Positions 10,477-23,400 of a stretch of 64,000 nucleotides of DNA are shown here, one piece after another. The position numbers and the translations under genes were made by a program. Source of the stretch: Corythucha ciliata (Eukaryota; Arthropoda; Insecta; Hemiptera; Tingidae). The stretch is from contig CM075943.1 of assembly GCA_038030265.1 (NCBI GenBank), positions 30,876,001 to 30,940,000 on the forward strand, given 5' to 3'. Positions within the stretch are counted from its first letter, which is position 1. The number at the start of each line of letters is the position of its first letter. The notes under the pieces are model-generated. The model made no database searches. It was not told the DNA's origin and saw nothing but the letters and a program-made list of their open reading frames with translations.

Positions 10477-10692
10477 ACCTCTAATATTGGGGTCGATAAA
10501 ATTATCATAAATTTCTTGTTTACAAATATCTTCCTAGGAAACCAAGCAGACTCGCTTGCTTAGTGACTGCCTTTCGACCAATAGAATATAGTTGAGGTGA
10601 AAATTCTAGAGAAAATTTTGGGCTCGCCTCAAAAGCCTCGTGGGACACTCCATAGAACTTCCACTTTCAAATCTTCATGCACCCCTCGTACC

Positions 10693-11711
10693 CAGGGCTG
10701 GGCAGTAATTGAATTACGTAATTCAATTACAATTAGTAATTAGTAATTTGTAACTGATAGCAACACGCCATTGTAATTGGTAATTTGTAATTAAAATAAC
10801 TTTTTCGAAGTAATTTGTAATTAACAATTACCAATTACATTCCCAACTTCAAAGCCAATATTATTTCGAAAACTCAGCGGGTACTATTTCGCACCTTACT
10901 TGGAGCTTTTGTAGGAGTTTTTGAATGAAATTCACTGAAAAATATGAGTTTCAAAGTAATTATGACACGAGCGATACCCTCGAGGAGTTGCCAATTTGAA
11001 ATTTGAGAAAAACGGTACAAAAGTTTTAAAGATCGACACCCAAACCACAAAAAGCTCGAGCTACAGAAAGCTGACACCACAAAAAGATCGAACCACAAGA
11101 AACTCCAATCCAAATAGCTCTAACCACAAAATTCTCATAGCACAAAAATATCGAACCACATAAAGCTGCCATTGCAAAGCTCTCTGAGAGTTAGGTATCG
11201 CATCCACAATTTCAAAGAAATACATAAGGAATCCGGGACATATTGCGTCCCAGAACGTACTTGGCCGGGACGCGGGAAAAAATTAGCCAAATTAGCAAAC
11301 TATGACTATTCGGGGTACCCCAGGACAGTTCGCAGGCCGGGATGTGGGACAAAATTAGCCAATTTAGCAAATTATGACTATCCGGGATACCCCAGGAACG
11401 CTCGCAACCCTACTCATGCGATGCGCTTGGCAAGCTTCGGGCTATGCTGTTCCTGCTTCCTATCTCAGCGATCTGTTCTGATGTTTGATTGTTGACTGGG
11501 CGCACTAAAAAATTGACAGTGAACAAGAGCAAGACGCTTGCGTGTTCCACAAATCCAGCTCTTGGGTAATTGGTAATTGAAAAAGTAATTCAATTACAGT
11601 AATTGTAATTATTCGTGGAAGTGAAAAGTAATTGGTAATTTGTAATTAATCCTCTTTTTTGGAAGTAATTTGTAATTAATTACTCAAAAAGATGTAATTT
11701 GCCCACCCCTG
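10693..11711. mobile_element. hAT-type element, 1019 bp, near-perfect 8-bp TSD
   Basis: The terminal repeats CAGGGCTGGGCA (left) and TGCCCACCCCTG (right) have the CAGGG...CCCTG form typical of hAT transposons. The flanks CTCGTACC (10685-10692) and CTCCTACC (11712-11719) are an 8-bp duplication with one change. Both subterminal regions are packed with GTAATTTGTAATTAA-type words. No intact transposase frame exists. An internal unit around GGGACAAAATTAGCCAAATT is repeated at about 11265 and 11345. Confidence 0.8.
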
Positions 11712-11719
11712 CTCCTACC

Positions 11720-12093
11720 CACTAATATCAACTTTACCTACCACAAAATGCCGGTTGTATAGTTACCTTAGTATCAGTCTTCCTTAGTTCCTTCTGACCA
11801 TGGCTTATAAACAGAGACAGATTGTTAATTACTTCATTATTCCCTTATATGTCCATTATTCTATGACTTTTATGACATTAAAGTGTGTGTTTTATGACGT
11901 TTATTTCAGAAAAATTATCTTTGCATGACATTTTCAGCTTTAAAAAGACGTCTACTTCACTATCGATTTCAGCTAATATTTTTATGTTATTATTTCATTA
12001 ACGCGAATACGTTTTACGGGAGTTTAGGGACCAATTCGGCAGAAGTGGCAAAATGGGTCTCACAGCGCGTGCGCCGCCTAGTATTGAGAGCGG
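11720..12093. other. Spacer, nothing recognised
   Basis: A/T-rich sequence without gene or element ends that I can support. Confidence 0.35.
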
Positions 12094-12710
12094 GCAGGTG
12101 GACCGGATCGCGCTCAGGCGGATTTAAGTGAAGGAGTCCCTGGGAGATTGAAGGTTTCGGTGTCATAGGTTTCCCATACAAATTCTTAATAGTAACGTGG
12201 TTGATTGCTCTAGATAGTGGTTTTTTATTTTTTAATTAGTTTTCATTTGCTCGAATTGTGTTGCAAAAGGATGACATTCAAGTCTTGATGTGACCTGTAT
12301 CTAAAACGAACGTTTCGGTTGACGGAATCAGGTAGGATTGATGTGTTATTGGTTGCCACTTGGGAAAGAAGGATGGCGTCAACCTTCACAACTTCCCTCG
12401 CCGGAAAAATTAGTGTTTATTGCGAATTTTATAGCCATTGGCTCTAGCTAGCTGCTACTAAATCATGAGTTGCGACTTACATTAATTCCAAATAATTCAT
12501 TTTTGAACTTCCTTCAATATGCTTGTCGGACCACCGTTACGTAAATTGATAGTTGAGCGCAGTTTCTAGAGAAAGTTTAGTGTAAGGCCCTGTTCACAAG
12601 CTCTATGTTTGTGTTGTGTGCTGCCTATGCAACCTATAAAAATGCTTCATTTTTCGAGGGAGTAAATCTGTTTGGCTGCATAGACTCCACAGAAAGTATA
12701 GTGTAAACAC

Positions 12711-14312
12711 CAGCCCCCCTATTCTGTAACTCTTAACGCGTGCGTTAGCGAAATAAACAAGGTGAATAATTGAAAGTTATCAGCTGAGAAAATTCGCTAA
12801 CGCACGCGTTAAGAGTTACAGAATAGCCCCCCAGGGCCGAAACTAGGGCTTTTCTGAGGGGGGGCAAGCTCTATTTTGCCGCCTTTACCCCCCCCCCCCT
12901 CTTCACCAAAGAGTTCCCAAATCCTGTAATAGTCACCTTCAATCACTTTCGAATCGATGGTAGGGTTAATACAAGTTAGGTGTAACCCCTCCGTAGGATC
13001 TTGGTCTCTAAATAGTTTTCTCATCATTTTGTTAGTTAACTGCTTTTTTTCGAGCCCTTACTTCTAGTTTCTTGCATCTCTGTTTCAATAATAAAAGGAG
13101 GGGAGGGGACTCGTGCGGCTCACCGAGAATTTTAGTTTGACACCCCCACGTTAGAAGTTATTCCACCACCAACTATAGTGCCCAAGTGCAGTTGCATTTT
13201 GATAGCGGAATCCGAAAAGCGGTTTTCGCCTTCTCGGGGGGAAACAACCGAGGGACTGTACATTTAACATGATAGAGTGACAAACTGGTGATGAGGTGTC
13301 GAGGCGATTTTTTTATCCGAAAAGCGGGTAAATAGTTGCCGCGTCTTGTCGCCGGACGAGTGAGGCGCAGCCGAACGAGGATAAAACGCGAGCAACGATA
13401 TTCACTTTTACTCGAGTTGTGAACGGTATTTTTCACACGTCCCAAGAGGGGGGGGGGGGTTTTATCAAATAACTTTTTTCATAATCACGAAAAAAGTAGG
13501 TAAATAATAATGTTTAATGAATAAATTTAGAAAATGTAGCCTTAATTCTTCTTAAAAATCATCTTAGCTGATCTTTCATGCAAAGAAGATGAGAATTTTT
13601 GTGTCTCTTCTGTTTACACGGCCTGCGATGAAGGAAGATTTGAGAGAGAGTGACTGATTATGAGAAAGTGACTGGGAAGGGATGTAAGCGCTCCACAGCC
13701 TATTGAAGGCAGCAGACGGACGCTAAACGATCTTAAAAGCGACTCAAGGTTTAAAAAAAAAGGAATATATAGAAAATCAGCAGTTTTTATCACATGAGTT
13801 CAGGTCACCCGTGTGATAAATTTTCATATCGCACTACCTAGCACGCTTGTCGGATATTACCAATTTTCCGCTCCAATCTCGAGCGCGATAGTCGTGACTT
13901 TCTTAGGGGGTCGTGTGAAAAATATTATTCGTTAAAGTTAACAACCTCTATGATAGACATCCAACCACGAAATCACAAACTTGAGAGCGAGAATTTAATT
14001 TTTGTATTACTGTGGTTACTAATACTGTAATTCAACTGTTGAACCGTTGGCAAAGCTACATTCCCATAATAGGTCTTTTCGGGCGACCCTCATAACCTAC
14101 AAAAGTTACAAATTTTGCAAGTTGTGTAGCTTTTGAACCAATTATACACAATGTTGCTATGTAAACAACCTAAAAGTTTGTAACTTTTATAGCTTCTGTA
14201 GATCGCCTGAAAAGATCTAATATTTACTAAGCAAAACAAAAAAAAATGGCCGCCCCCTATAGTTGCTGCCCGGGGCACGTGCCCCCTTTGCCCCTCCCTA
14301 GTTTCGGCCCTG
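12711..14312. mobile_element. hAT-like element nested in the long-arm element
   Basis: The inverted ends CAGGGCCGAAACTAGGG (from 12832) and CCCTAGTTTCGGCCCTG (to 14312) match perfectly over 17 bp and have hAT form. The 8 bp after the right end, GTTAACAC (14313-14320), match GTAAACAC at 12703-12710 with one change. The left end was apparently displaced by the hairpin MITE at 12720-12825, which landed in the first bases of the element. No transposase frame was found. Confidence 0.6.
12720..12825. mobile_element. Hairpin MITE with 34-bp perfect arms
   Basis: The left arm TATTCTGTAACTCTTAACGC... (12720) and right arm ...GCGTTAAGAGTTACAGAATA (12825) are perfectly complementary over about 34 bp. 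Runs of six C border it on both sides. It lies at the left end of the nested hAT-like element. Confidence 0.75.
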
Positions 14313-14806
14313 GTTAACACTATACTTTCTCTAGAAACTGCGCTCAACTATTAATTTACGTAACGGTGGTCCGACAAGCATATTGAAGGAAGTTCAAAAA
14401 TGAATTACTTAGAATTAATGTAAGTTGCAACTCATGATTTAGTAGCAGCTATCTAGAGCCAATGGCTATAAAATTCGCAATAAACACTAATTTTTCCGGC
14501 GAGGGAAGTTGTGAAGGTTGACGCCATCCTTCGTTTCCAAGTGGCAACCAAGAACACATCAATCCTACCTGATTACGTCAACCGAAACGTTCGTTTTAGA
14601 TACAGGTCACATCAAGACTTGATTGTCATCCTTTTGCAACACAATTCGAGCAAAAGAAAACTAATTAAAAAATAAAAAACCACTATCTGGAGCAATCAAC
14701 CACGTTACTATTCACAATTTGTATGGGCAACTTGTGACACCGAAACTTTCAATCTCCCAGGGACTCCTACACTTAAATCCGCCTGAGTGCGCTCCGGTCC
14801 ACCTGC

Positions 14807-16300
14807 GGGTGGGGGATACAATGAGGGATATCACCAAGATCCCAACTCAAAACTCAAGCTCAACTGCATCTAGCCAGCCAAAAGACGTATTCACGCTAAA
14901 CTCCTGTACGGTGGACCTAACGATTTTATGTTATGATGCGTTTGAGTGTAGTACAGGGTGAATGGGTCGAAATTTGAAAAAATATTTGTGCCAATTGGCC
15001 AAGTTGCCGAAGCACAAAATAAAAATCGAGAATGTATGAAGTAATCGAAGCTAGGGCCAACCAAACGTATATTTACGATTTTCTGATACGAAAAGGAAAA
15101 ATGTTTATTTACGTAATTATCCGCAAAGGGTGCGAAGGGCTTTTAAGTGTTTGTGCTTATTTATGCTGTAGTGTACTCCGAATAGGGGATGCCTATTGTA
15201 GAAAGGAACGGACTCATATTCCTGCTGGCCGCCTTCATATTGAGCCCCCGAGTAAACTAACCGGGTATCTACCTTGAAATATACTCCAAAAAGGTCATTT
15301 TATGACTTTTTTTTGCAAAAAAAGTATTTTATGATGGTAAGCGAATACTCAGCCTGAGTCATAGATTAATCATTAATCATAAAATTATTGCTTTTTATAA
15401 ACCGTTCCTACTGCGCATTTCATAGCAAATTTTGTGCTGGGGTCCTAGCAAATTACTGCTCCTTTGTACAAGCCGCGGGCTTTCTAATGGGCCGACGCAA
15501 TTGTGATTTATGTTGTAATTTAAATTTATCTGTATATACACACTGCGTAATAAATAAATAAATAAATTAATGATAATAATAATAATAATAAATAATTTTA
15601 TCGCTCAATTTATTATCTATCCGAAACTTAAATAATCACTCGATTGCCATCGTCAGTTACAGTAGTACATGGTTGTCTCAAGAGCTTGAAACCAGGGACC
15701 AGAGGCAGATCGAAAAATTAAATCTCTTGAGCCCCGACTGCACGTTGAAGGATGTTTTTTAGTTCAATCAACAAGTGTATTTTCGGACAATAAGCAAACT
15801 AAAACAAAAAACCTTGCGATTGCAAGCCTAAGAAGTATTTGTCGAAAGAGTATTAGGTCGAATAAGGGCATTCAGAGGTTTGGATATACAATCTAGAATT
15901 ACAAAAAAAAAATTTCGCTCCGGCAGCTGGCGGTCGGAAAGAGTGCATTTCATTCCGTGTACGGATACCCTGAACCGTCCCAGAAGTAATAATTTTGATA
16001 CCATAATTTGTTTCATTAAGCCCAACTTCTTCCTCTATTGTCACCACCCTCTCTTCAAAAATGTCGAAAAGTTTCGGTAGTTTTCCAAGGGCTTTGTTGT
16101 ATTAAATTTTTGTGCCGTATTTTATAATACCTAAACGTGTGAATTTAAGCAATTTTTTGAAATTTCATCCCCCAATTCACCCTCCCCCATCAAAGTTTTC
16201 GATAAATCTCAATGGAACCCAGGGCCTTCGTTACATTAAATTATTGAGTCGAATTTTAGAGCGCTAAGATGAACTAGTGAAGTTCAACGCTATTTTTGCA
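14807..16300. other. Spacer with simple repeat
   Basis: No gene is recognised. Positions 15549-15596 are a simple (AATA)n/(AAT)n repeat. From about 15985 onward the sequence looks like strongly decayed versions of the satellite that starts at 16351 (CCCTCTCTTCAAAAATGTCG, CCCATCAAAGTTTTCG). Confidence 0.4.
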
Positions 16301-16350
16301 CTTCCACACCGAAAGGACCACCCCCAACACCTTGAATTTTTCGAAAAATT

Positions 16351-17173
16351 AAAATGGGAATCAAAGGCTACTATAACATGGAGTATACGTACCGAATATA
16401 ATGCTTCTAGAATCAACTGGTGATTTATAGTGATTTTTCGACCATTTAACCCCTATTCCCCCCCTCCACCTCGACCGATTTGGCCAAAATGCAATACCGA
16501 CCGGGGTCTTATGAGTACTGATTTTTGTGCCAAAGCGCGTTCCGCTAAATTGACTTCTTCGAGAGTTATCGTGCTAACAAGACCACACGCTTACTTCCAC
16601 TCCGGGGGCAACACCCCCTCCCCTTCGACTTTTTCAAAAAATTAAAATGGGAATCAAAGGCTACTCTAACATGGAGTATACGTACCGAATATGATGCTTC
16701 TAGAATCAACTGGTGATTTATAGTGATTTTTTGACCATTTCTACCCCTATCCCCCCCACCACTTCGACCGATTTGGCCCAAACGCAATACCGACCGGGGT
16801 CTTATGAGTACTGATTTTTGTGCCGAAGCGCGTTCCGCTAAATTGATTTCTTCGAGAGTTATCTTGCTAACAAGACCACACGCTTACTTCCACTCCGGAG
16901 GCAACACCCCCTCCCCTTCGAATTTTTCAAAAAATGAAAATGGGAATCAAAGGCTACTCTAACATGGAGTATACGTACCGAATATGATGCTTCTAGAATC
17001 AACTGGTGATTTATAGTGATTTTTTGACCATTTCAACCCCTATTTCCCCCCCTCCACCTCGACCGATTTGGCCCAAATGCAATACCGACCAGGGTCTTAT
17101 GACTAATGATTTTTGTGCCAAAGCGCGTTCCGCTAAATTGATTTCTTCGAGAGTTATCGTGCTAACAAGAAAA
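16351..17173. repeat. Tandem satellite, exact 293-bp period, 2.8 copies
   Basis: The landmark AAAATGGGAATCAAAGG occurs at 16351, 16644 and 16937, exactly 293 bp apart. Whole units can be followed (GGTGATTTATAGTGATTTTT, GACCGATTTGGCC, CGAGAGTTATC) with only a few substitutions. The third unit stops at CTAACAAGA near 17173. More decayed partial units precede it (16150-16350). Open frames inside it only reflect the repeat. Confidence 0.85.
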
Positions 17174-17697
17174 CGGCCATAATATTATAAATCAATATAT
17201 ATATAGTATATATGAATCCTGGAGACCACTGAATTCGTGTTCTAGAGGTTCTGAAACGTGAAAAAAACATGACATGACCCATGTTTGCCACCATCACGAC
17301 GAGACCAATAGTGCATTTTCAGAATGAAATGCACTAAAACACCTAGTAAGGGGGAAAAGTTACCAGGCACCTTTTCGGCGAAAAAAAAGGGATAGAAATA
17401 ATGTCGGAACGACTAGCAGCTTATTGAGTCAGTGAACCCTCCATGTCATGTGAAGTCACGCGGCTAAAATAAACTAGTCTTCTTCAAACGCGTTTAGAAC
17501 AATTTTTACTGTAAGTTGCACAATTTGGAAGATATACGAAAAAACTGAAAAAAGTCCCAACATGCCTACGCTTTTGATCCCCCTAAAGTTAACACAGGTC
17601 TTTCGAAGTTGCAAACGTGGTTTTAGACTATTATTACCTACCATAACAACATCCCAAAAATTCAGAGATGTTCAATTTTTTGCGACCTTACGCGATT
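17174..17697. other. Spacer, nothing recognised
   Basis: A short (AT)n stretch lies at 17194-17212. No gene or repeat ends are seen. Confidence 0.4.
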
Positions 17698-18092
17698 TTC
17701 TTAGGTCCCTTTTACATGAAGAGTAAGTTTTTTGATCAAAGTAGCCATTTTTAAAAAAATTGGCAGATGTTCCCTGCCTCAAATCGTCTGTTTGTGATCA
17801 GATTGAACATATTTTTGACCCAAAAAATTAAGGTCGATACAGACTATTCGGACGTGACGTGGGAACATGCTGTACCACGTGTGGTACAAAATTCAAGAAA
17901 AGGCTTTTGTTTGTTTGTGTTCTCATTGCTGTGACGTGACGTGGGAACACGTTGGATGATACGTGTCCGAGCAATGCGAACGTTAACGTACAAAAGCCTA
18001 TGTTGGACTTTTATATCACACGTGGGACAGCGTGTTCCCACGTCACGTCCGAATAGTCTATATTGACCTTTACTTGTGTAAAAGGAGCCTAA
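17698..18092. mobile_element. Outer inverted-repeat element, split by an inner MITE
   Basis: TCTTAGGTCCCTTTTACATG (from 17698) is inverted at CTTGTGTAAAAGGAGCCTAAG-like sequence ending near 18092. The inner element at 17831-18069 inserted between these arms, so the outer element is the older of the two. Confidence 0.6.
17831..18069. mobile_element. PIF/Harbinger-like MITE, TSD TTA
   Basis: The TIRs AGGTCGATACAGACTATTCG and its complement (two mismatches) bound a 239-bp element and are flanked by TTA at 17828-17830 and 18070-18072. The 3-bp TTA duplication is characteristic of PIF/Harbinger elements. The palindrome-like word GACGTGACGTGGGAACA occurs near both ends and again at 17936. Confidence 0.75.
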
Positions 18093-18104
18093 GATGACTG
18101 GCCT

Positions 18105-18335
18105 GGAATTAGCGGCTAAATTTGAAACACACCGCGAGGCCACGTGTAAAATTGAGCAAAAGCGCGCTCATACACGACTAAATTTGAGAGAACTGCAATT
18201 CGTGGTTCATAGAGGCAACTTTGTGGCTAAAATTGAAAAATAGTGCTAAATTCAAGGATGAAATTGGGGAAACCGGCTAATTTGCGGCTAAAAGTGAGAC
18301 CAAGTGCTAAGTCTTTGATAAAATTAAGCAAACGC
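18105..18335. repeat. Short-period array, family A, forward orientation
   Basis: Degenerate units of about 30 bp built around GCGGCTAAAATTGA recur about seven times (for example near 18112, 18176, 18230, 18276). It is the reverse orientation of the array in RpS17 intron 2. Confidence 0.6.
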
Positions 18336-20402
18336 CATGTAAAAATTATATTTCTCGTTCTCATTAATTCATTGTCTATGAAATTCCATGTGCCTGCGGC
18401 ATGTTCAGTTTACATTGTGTATAATGTACAAGTATGTGAGTTACCGGGAATGTTGTGATTCAGTGAATGACTACACATAACAGGGAATAACCTGTTTTTC
18501 TAGTAAATAACGTTATTTCCTGAAGGGTTCAGGAATTGTTGTTCATAACAAAATTTCGTAGACGTTCATGTTAGTCCCTAGCAATGATTCACGTGAATAA
18601 CTAGGGGATGTCGTGAATTCTATGAAACGACGCCAAGATAAACAACACTGACTGCCGTGTCTCGTGTCAGGCGCGTACCAGCAGAATATTTCGCCCCGCC
18701 TAGTTGAGCACAGACCATAGAGTTCGGGTTCTTGGGAATTTCAAGAACGTTAAATGTTGGTATGTGCAGTGTTAAATATTTTGCTCTATATTCACCGGGA
18801 TTTGTTTGTCTCCAGCCTCTCTTTTACGGATATAGGGCTCCTAAATTTAAAATCTCTCACATCCCAAATGCAGAGCTACTATGGGACAAGATTGTTCATT
18901 GAATGCAGGCTGTAGAGAAAGGGCAATCGTGCATAAAACGTACTTTTAACCCACTATTCAGCCTAGTCTAGGTGAAAGGGAAGTCGTGTGGGCGAATCGA
19001 GGTTTTGGAACTCGACGTGGGAAACCTATGTGCCTATTTAAATGAAATGTAAATGAGCAAATCACAAGTAATAACATTTTATAGATCAAGGTAGCGGAAG
19101 TTAGCTTTTTTATTGACTTTCGAGAATCATTATTACAGCTATTTTTAGACGGTTACCACATGGCAAGCCACCGGCAGCCGGATATGGCAAACCATGTCAT
19201 ACTGTGCAAAGTAATCAAAGCTGACAGGCTTAATCTAATCGGTCGAGATCGATGAAATAAATTCAAACAGAATCTTCAGCAAAATAAGAGACCAGAAAGA
19301 GGAAGGAGGTCAACGAAAGGAAAAAAGAACAGCAGTGACAGTGAATGCGGTGACTTTGTTACGAAATCGCTCATAGGAGTGTCACGCCATCCTAATCATC
19401 GTTTTTTCTTACTTCCCGCCTGAATTACATGGCAAAAATGTACAATCTTTATATCTTCTTAGCAGGCTCGGTACAATTTGCGGAGAGGGACCAGAAAAGT
19501 CGAGTTGTCAGGAAGTATTCGTAGGGGCTTGTGTCTTGATCAAGCAGAAGAGAACGAGAGAGGCCTATTTACATAACTTTAACATGTCTGTTGTTGCAAA
19601 CACCTTGGGCCACAGGGGAACGTCTACCCTTGGATTCTAATTGAGTTCGCAACGTGCAATTTTTGTCAACCAGCCTTCTTGTGAAAGACGTACATTCGAG
19701 ATAACAAAATTAACGTCTGGCAAAGTGACAGAAATTCACAAGTAACGCTACTTGCATCTCTTATACAATTACTAATCTTATGTACTTATTATCTTACTAC
19801 ACTTATCCTGAATAATAAAGCATTCCAACTTACATTTTAAGCGTAGTTTTCGGTGATAAACGGGTAACTGAAACTGCTATCTTTTTGTCCTCAACAACAT
19901 GTTTAAAAAGTCACTATAGTAAACGGACCCGCGCGTACGCCTCACTTTCAGAAGGGGAAACGACCCGGTAACGACAGTCAACTAAATCGTAACTTTTAAA
20001 ACAAAAATACTACAAAAAAATTCACGGAACAATTTTGATTGAGAGCGGACCAACCGTCACCTCACTTCAACTGGTCTCGCACTGACAATGAGTTGAATGA
20101 GTCACAGCGCGAGAGACTGAACCCTCTCCTTTGATTTTTATCATCTGGTGGAAGGGAAAGGGTTGATTGTTGTAATGAGCGGGTGAGGGAAGATCAGCTG
20201 TTTCCAGGTGAGCCAACGACTTTTTTTTTTACAGCAAATTTCTGAAAATCCAGCCAGCGGAAACATTTCAGATATTTGAAAAGCAAAAATCACGCGAGAA
20301 ACTCCGATATTCACATCCTCCACTTTCCACACAACTTCAGTCATGTTTTGAAGTGATTACGTTTGCAGTTGAAGTTAGGTTAGGTTTGCGGTAAAAGCGA
20401 AC
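18336..20402. other. Upstream region of RpS17, nothing recognised
   Basis: There are 2 kb without a recognisable gene or element. The last few hundred bases should contain the RpS17 promoter. I see no TATA box, as is usual for ribosomal protein genes. Confidence 0.4.
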
Positions 20403-20420
20403 AGTTCTTTCCTTCCTCAG
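20403..20420 (+). promoter_or_regulatory. RpS17: Candidate RpS17 start site with TOP-like pyrimidine tract
   Basis: The tract AGTTCTTTCCTTCCTC lies about 40-55 bases before the start codon. Ribosomal protein mRNAs normally begin at a C inside such a polypyrimidine tract (5' TOP), which gives growth-dependent translation. The exact first base is not determined. Confidence 0.5.
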
Positions 20421-20459
20421 GCCTTCCGTGCTCGTGTTTTTGAGTGATCAAATTCCATT

Positions 20460-23400
20460 ATGGTAAGAAATTCCCTACTTATCCAATTTAATCTCCGTTT
20501 TCCGACCTCATCCAGATTTACAAATACGATATTTCTGTAGTTTTATGGTTTATGCTCTATTTTGGCGTCTTTAAAATAGTTTTCCTCTCAATCATTCCAC
20601 GGCATTTCATGCTGTTTTGTAGCTCTCCTCTGCCCTACCTTTTTACCTATGTTTGATTGAGATTCGATTATCCTCCTAAAATTCCATTAATCCGTACGTT
20701 TTTCTTCGTTCTAGGGTCGTGTGAGAACGAAGACCGTCAAAAAAGCTTCGAGGGTCATTATTGAGAAATACTACCCGAAGCTCACCCTCGACTTCCACAC
20801 CAACAAGAGAATATGCGAGGAGATCGCTATTATTCCAACCAAGTCTCTCAGGAACAAGATTGCAGGGTATGTTTTGAACTGTTTACCAGTCATATTCCCC
20901 AAAATTTGTCCCAATATGTAGCTCAGTATTTTTAAGGTTTCCCCCTTACGTGTTCTTGAGCACTGCGTAACTGCTCTTTTTTGTAGTATTTTGCATAGAC
21001 CTATTTTTGCGTGGTTTTTCTTGAAGGCATTTTCTAGAACCAGCTTAAACCTCTGGCCTTTATTCGTATGCAATTCGTATTGTAACTGGGTTCTTCTCAC
21101 TCCCATTGTAACCTGTGGGGTTGGGATCATTCTCCCGAAATGTGATTAATCCCAGGCTTGGACTAATTGGTCACTTTCTTGACACGTATATTCTTTACCG
21201 CTGTGTCATTTGTGTCACCGTCATGCTTCTGGCGACCTTTGCTCCGATCAAAACGGACGCATTTGGTTTGGCTGAATTGTGGTGTTGTTACCGGGGGGTC
21301 AACAGACCCCACAAAGCAAATGTGTTAGATGACACTCTGAATGTTTTACAGGCTAATTACTTAGCGAGAAAAACGGCCTTTTCCGCATTGACAAGTGAGC
21401 TGATTAATCGAACGGTCTCTTCTTTAAAGCGATGTTGAGGGCTACAGAGCCAATATTTAGTTGCTGAGGCTGAAATTCATTAATTTGAAAGGGGGATCGT
21501 TTCCTTTGATCAATTTTTGAAGTTATTTTTTAGGCCAGGGACGGCCAACCTTTGTTGGTCGTAGGCCATAAACTGGGTTGCAAAGAACTCAGGCAGGCCA
21601 CCCATCCTCGCCCCCCCCTCCGCCCAACGAGCACAGCACTTTGATCTTAGCAAAAGGCCGTGCACTCTGAATAAAACGCACTTGGGGCCTGTTCACTTAA
21701 ATCCAAACACATATGTTAACCACAGTATAATAGCGTTTTCCATTTGCACAAAAAATGTACCCTGGGGCAGCTCATTGCGGAGCCGGCCTTAGACATTTGG
21801 TGCCCCCCCCCCCCACATTTGGTGAATCTTTAACCAACGTCTCCGTGAAGTTGCCTTCAGGAGCAACGAGTTAGTTTTGTCCACACTTCTTCTCAATTTC
21901 ATCGGTGAATTAACGATTTGTCTCCTTTTTAGCCGCGATTTATCTCCATTTCAGCCGTGAATTATCGATTTGTCTTGCAATGAATTTGTGTGTTTTGCGC
22001 CGCTAATGAGCGATTTTACCCGTGACTTAGCGCTATATTTTCTAATTTTAGCGACGAAAACCGTGACTTGCTATTTCCTCAATTTATATCTATGAAATAG
22101 CAAATGTTCTCAATTTAACGCCATAAATAGCCGTTTTTCTTGACTTCAGCCGTTAATTAGCGTTTCACCTAATTTTAACCTACTAGCGAGCCATCAATGA
22201 GAGTTGTGTTTCCCAATTTTCACTGCGAATTAACGCTTTTTTTGAATTTTATCCGCGAATCAGCGCGTTATCCTCATTTGGCCGTGGATTGCGATTTTGT
22301 TCACTTTCAGCCACGAAGTTACCTTCAGAAGCAGCATTGGGCGTTTTCTCCATTTTAACCGCAAATTACCATTTTTTCCTCACGTCAACGCAGTGAATTA
22401 CCGACTTGTCTGAATTTTGCAGTGAATTCGTGTTTTCCCTGATTCCTCAATTTTCTGTGAACTAGCTAATTTTCTTAAATTAACTCCCCCCCCCCCTTAG
22501 CCATTTTTCGTTATTTTAACCGCAAATGAGGGTTTTTCCTCATTTTAGCCGCTAATTGTGAATTTTTCTGCGTTTCATCAGCGAATCCCCCAATTTTCGC
22601 CGCGAATTACCCAACGCTTTTTCTGAAATTTTGGCCGCTGATTAGCGATTTTTTCACTTTCTGCCACGAAGCACCTTCAGAGGCCGCGAATTAGCGTTAT
22701 CTCCATTTAATGGAGAAAACTCATCTCAACGTTATCGACGAATTAGCAATTTTTCTACAATTTAGCCGTGAATTAGCGATTTTTCACCATTTAGCCGTGA
22801 ATTAACATTTATTGGGATTTTGCAGTGAATTCGTGTTTTTCCTGATTTCAGCCGCTCATTAGCGATTTTTCTCAATTTAATCCATGAATTAGCAACTTTT
22901 CTTAATTTTAGCTGTCCACTTTAGCCGTGAATACGTGATTTTAGCCGCTAAACAGCGATTTTGCCCAATTTCATCAGTGAATTAGCAGTTTTTCTTAATT
23001 TTCCCTGCGAATTAGCACTTTTTCTTAATTTTCCCTGCGAATTAGAATTTTTCTTACTTTTACCCATGAATTAGCGTTTTTTTCAGATTGAGCCACGAAC
23101 TTGCGTTCCGAAAAAGCCGAGAATTCTTGTTTCGTAATTTTAGGCCCTAGTTATCGCTTTTTCTCAAAACCATTGGTGAATTATCGATTCCGTCCGTTCC
23201 ATTGTTTCGCGATTGCTACACTTTTGAAGAAAATCATCTGGTTTCATTCAATTTTTCAGAATAAGTCAATGAAATCACATGGCTTTCTACACTAGTGTAG
23301 CACTAGCAAATCAATGGAACGGACCTAGAGTGTTTCGTAAGTTTAAACGCAAATAACTGTTTTTGCTCTTAATCCGCGAATTTAGAGCTTTTTTTTCAAT

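Larger units (their letters stand above)
12094..14806. mobile_element. 2.7-kb element with about 490-bp inverted arms
   Basis: The left arm 12094-12587 and right arm 14314-14806 are reverse complements along their length with a few percent differences. Matching points are GCAGGTGGACCGG at the outer ends, GAAACGTTCGTTTTAGATAC mid-arm and TTTCTAGAGAAAGT at the inner ends. Such long arms are found in foldback and Mutator-like elements. I cannot fix a target duplication. The central 1.7 kb is largely a separate nested insertion (12711-14312). Confidence 0.75.

Noticed and set aside
16430..16787. Open frames on both strands near 16.5 kb
   Set aside because: They fall inside the 293-bp satellite and merely reflect its sequence.
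20771..21130. 119-codon minus-strand frame
   Set aside because: Antisense to RpS17 exon 2 and intron 2, with no domain. It is a shadow of the conserved exon.
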